Positions 20,614 to 21,560 of a DNA stretch of 21,560 bases are shown in pieces. The stretch is taken from positions 497 to 22,056 of the forward strand of contig DFXC01000023.1 in the NCBI GenBank assembly GCA_002383105.1. The letters are read 5' to 3'. The stretch comes from Hyphomicrobiaceae bacterium UBA4118. GTDB taxonomy: Bacteria > Pseudomonadota > Alphaproteobacteria > Rhizobiales > Methyloligellaceae. The notes beneath the pieces were generated by a model. That model was not told the origin of the DNA and made no database searches. It was given only the letters and a program-made list of their open reading frames with translations. Positions within the stretch are counted from its first letter, which is position 1. Each line of letters opens with the position of its first letter. The position numbers were made by a program, and so were the translations under genes.

Positions 20614-21510
20614 ATGGCGAACCTCCGCATTCTGCACATGCTCACGCCGCTCAAGCATATGAGCCCGTTCGACGTGAACATGGCCCTCGACGCAGGCTTC
20701 GACGTCACCATCCCCTACACCTCCGTCACCATTGAGGACGTGACCGGGCTCGTGCAGGACGCGATCTTCTCGCGAGGCCCTGAGGGGGTGAAACGCACCG
20801 GGGTGTTCATCGGCGGCAAACGCGCCATCGAGGCGCTCGACATGATGAAGCGCGCCAAATCGGCCATGGTGCCGCCCTTCGAGATTTCCGTGTTCGCCGA
20901 TCCCGCCGGCTCGTTCACCACGGCTGCCGCCATGGTCGCCTGCGCCAAGGAGGCGCTCAGAGATACGTTCTCGACCGAGCTCAAGGGAAAGTGCATCGCC
21001 GTCTTCGGCGGCACGGGCGTGGTGGGCTTCGCCTCGGCCGTGATTGCCTCGCTCGACGGCGCTTCGGCGACGCTGATCGGCTATGACGGGCCGGACCGGG
21101 TGCGCAAGATCGCCGAGGAGGCCAATGCGCGCTTCTCGGTCAATATCGCCTATGCCGACGGTGGCACCGAGGAGCAGAAGAACGCGCTCGTGCGCGAGGC
21201 CGAGGTGATCTTCGCCGCCGGCCCGGCAGGAAAAAGGCTGCTCACCCTGGACCAGCTCAAACAGGCCAAGCATTTGCACGTCGTCGCCGACGTCAATGCC
21301 GTGCCGCCGTCAGGCGTCGAGGGCTTGGGCGTGAACGACGACGCTACGCCGATTCCTGGAACCGGCGCGGTCGGCATTGGCGCGCTCGCGGTCGGCAACG
21401 TCAAATACCGGACCGAAGCGGGCCTGTTCAGACAGATGATCGAATCCGAGAGGCCGCTCTATCTCGATTTCCGGGATGCTTACGCTCTTGCCCAGAAGCT
21501 CGCCTGCTAA
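20614..21510 (+). CDS. mtdB: Methylene-tetrahydromethanopterin dehydrogenase, NAD(P)-dependent
   Basis: This 298-residue protein oxidises methylene-H4MPT to methenyl-H4MPT with NAD(P)+, the first oxidation step after formaldehyde enters the H4MPT pathway. Blocks typical of MtdB are 'LHMLTPLKHMSPFDVNMALDAGFD' at the N terminus and 'FADPAGSFTTAAAMVACA' at 94-111. The Rossmann loop 'VFGGTGVVGFASAV' is at 130-143. Length fits MtdB. The ATG at 20614 was chosen because it begins the conserved sequence and has AGGGAG upstream, although the frame is open from 20539. MtdB rather than the closely related MtdA (shorter, NADP-only) is supported by context: fhc and beta-RFAP synthase genes are nearby. Confidence 0.93.
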   Translation: MANLRILHMLTPLKHMSPFDVNMALDAGFDVTIPYTSVTIEDVTGLVQDAIFSRGPEGVKRTGVFIGGKRAIEALDMMKRAKSAMVPPFEISVFADPAGSFTTAAAMVACAKEALRDTFSTELKGKCIAVFGGTGVVGFASAVIASLDGASATLIGYDGPDRVRKIAEEANARFSVNIAYADGGTEEQKNALVREAEVIFAAGPAGKRLLTLDQLKQAKHLHVVADVNAVPPSGVEGLGVNDDATPIPGTGAVGIGALAVGNVKYRTEAGLFRQMIESERPLYLDFRDAYALAQKLAC

Positions 21511-21560
21511 GCCCGCCTCGCTGCTCATCGCGGCGATCTCGGCTCGCGCGCTCGCCGCCT
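21476..21560 (+). CDS. Start of a further gene, possibly the ATP-grasp protein of H4MPT islands (partial)
   Basis: An ATG at 21476, inside the end of mtdB, opens a frame that runs off the window: a short leader, then 'PASLLIAAISARALAA'. This resembles the N-terminal strand-helix 'LLIAALSGRALA' that I recall from the ATP-grasp-like proteins encoded in H4MPT islands of methylotrophs. Only 28 codons are visible, so the identity is tentative. The real start could be slightly downstream of the ATG. Confidence 0.4.
   Translation, partial: MLTLLPRSSPAKPASLLIAAISARALAA

Noticed and set aside
1..21560. CRISPR array, tRNA, rRNA, insertion sequence or prophage
   Set aside because: No regular direct repeats with spacers, no cloverleaf or rRNA sequence, and no transposase, integrase or phage structural gene could be recognised.

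Overview
The window is chromosomal DNA from a high-GC alphaproteobacterium, most likely an order Hyphomicrobiales (Rhizobiales) methylotroph or a relative that keeps the methylotroph C1 module. Two signatures support this. One is a PhyR-NepR-EcfG general stress response locus, which is diagnostic for Alphaproteobacteria. The other is a tetrahydromethanopterin (H4MPT) formaldehyde-oxidation island with fhcBADC, mtdB and beta-RFAP synthase. No rRNA, tRNA, insertion sequence, CRISPR array or phage gene was seen.

Layout. Positions 1-3000 are loosely packed and look less GC-rich. They hold a phasin, a conserved small hypothetical protein, a 46-residue single-TM protein on the minus strand, a two-TM protein and a six-cysteine secreted protein. 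Five decayed copies of a TCCGCT...AGCGGA repeat lie here, and 1513-2171 has no convincing gene. From 3031 to 6561 the minus strand carries a SAM O-methyltransferase, an exported MsrB and an HWE histidine kinase with an ethylene-receptor-like membrane sensor. From 6739 to 12040 lies the stress island: a candidate small RNA, a DUF1328 protein, a single-domain response regulator, CsbD, DUF3309, phyR, nepR-ecfG and three hypothetical genes.

Seven exact GGAAC-N16/17-CGTT sequences, the EcfG promoter consensus, sit in intergenic or leader DNA and mostly point at these genes. About 0.3 would be expected by chance in a window this size, assuming equal base frequencies. They link phyR, nepR-ecfG, csbD, the O-methyltransferase, the gene after ecfG, a two-gene operon of helical proteins and the about 100-nt RNA into one local regulon. 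The kinase and the single-domain regulator plausibly feed phosphate signals to PhyR. Phosphorylated PhyR would then bind NepR and free EcfG.

From 12118 to 18491 the minus strand carries fhcB-fhcA-fhcD-fhcC with overlapping or nearly abutting ends, then 95 nt later a PabB-PabC fusion. After a small secreted protein with a duplicated NPQPLPP motif come a pterin carbinolamine dehydratase (minus), beta-RFAP synthase and mtdB (plus), and the first codons of a likely further H4MPT-island gene at the right edge. Together these genes make p-aminobenzoate, condense it into the methanopterin precursor, and oxidise methylene-H4MPT through methenyl- and formyl-H4MPT to formate. The missing steps (fae, mch) are presumably outside the window.
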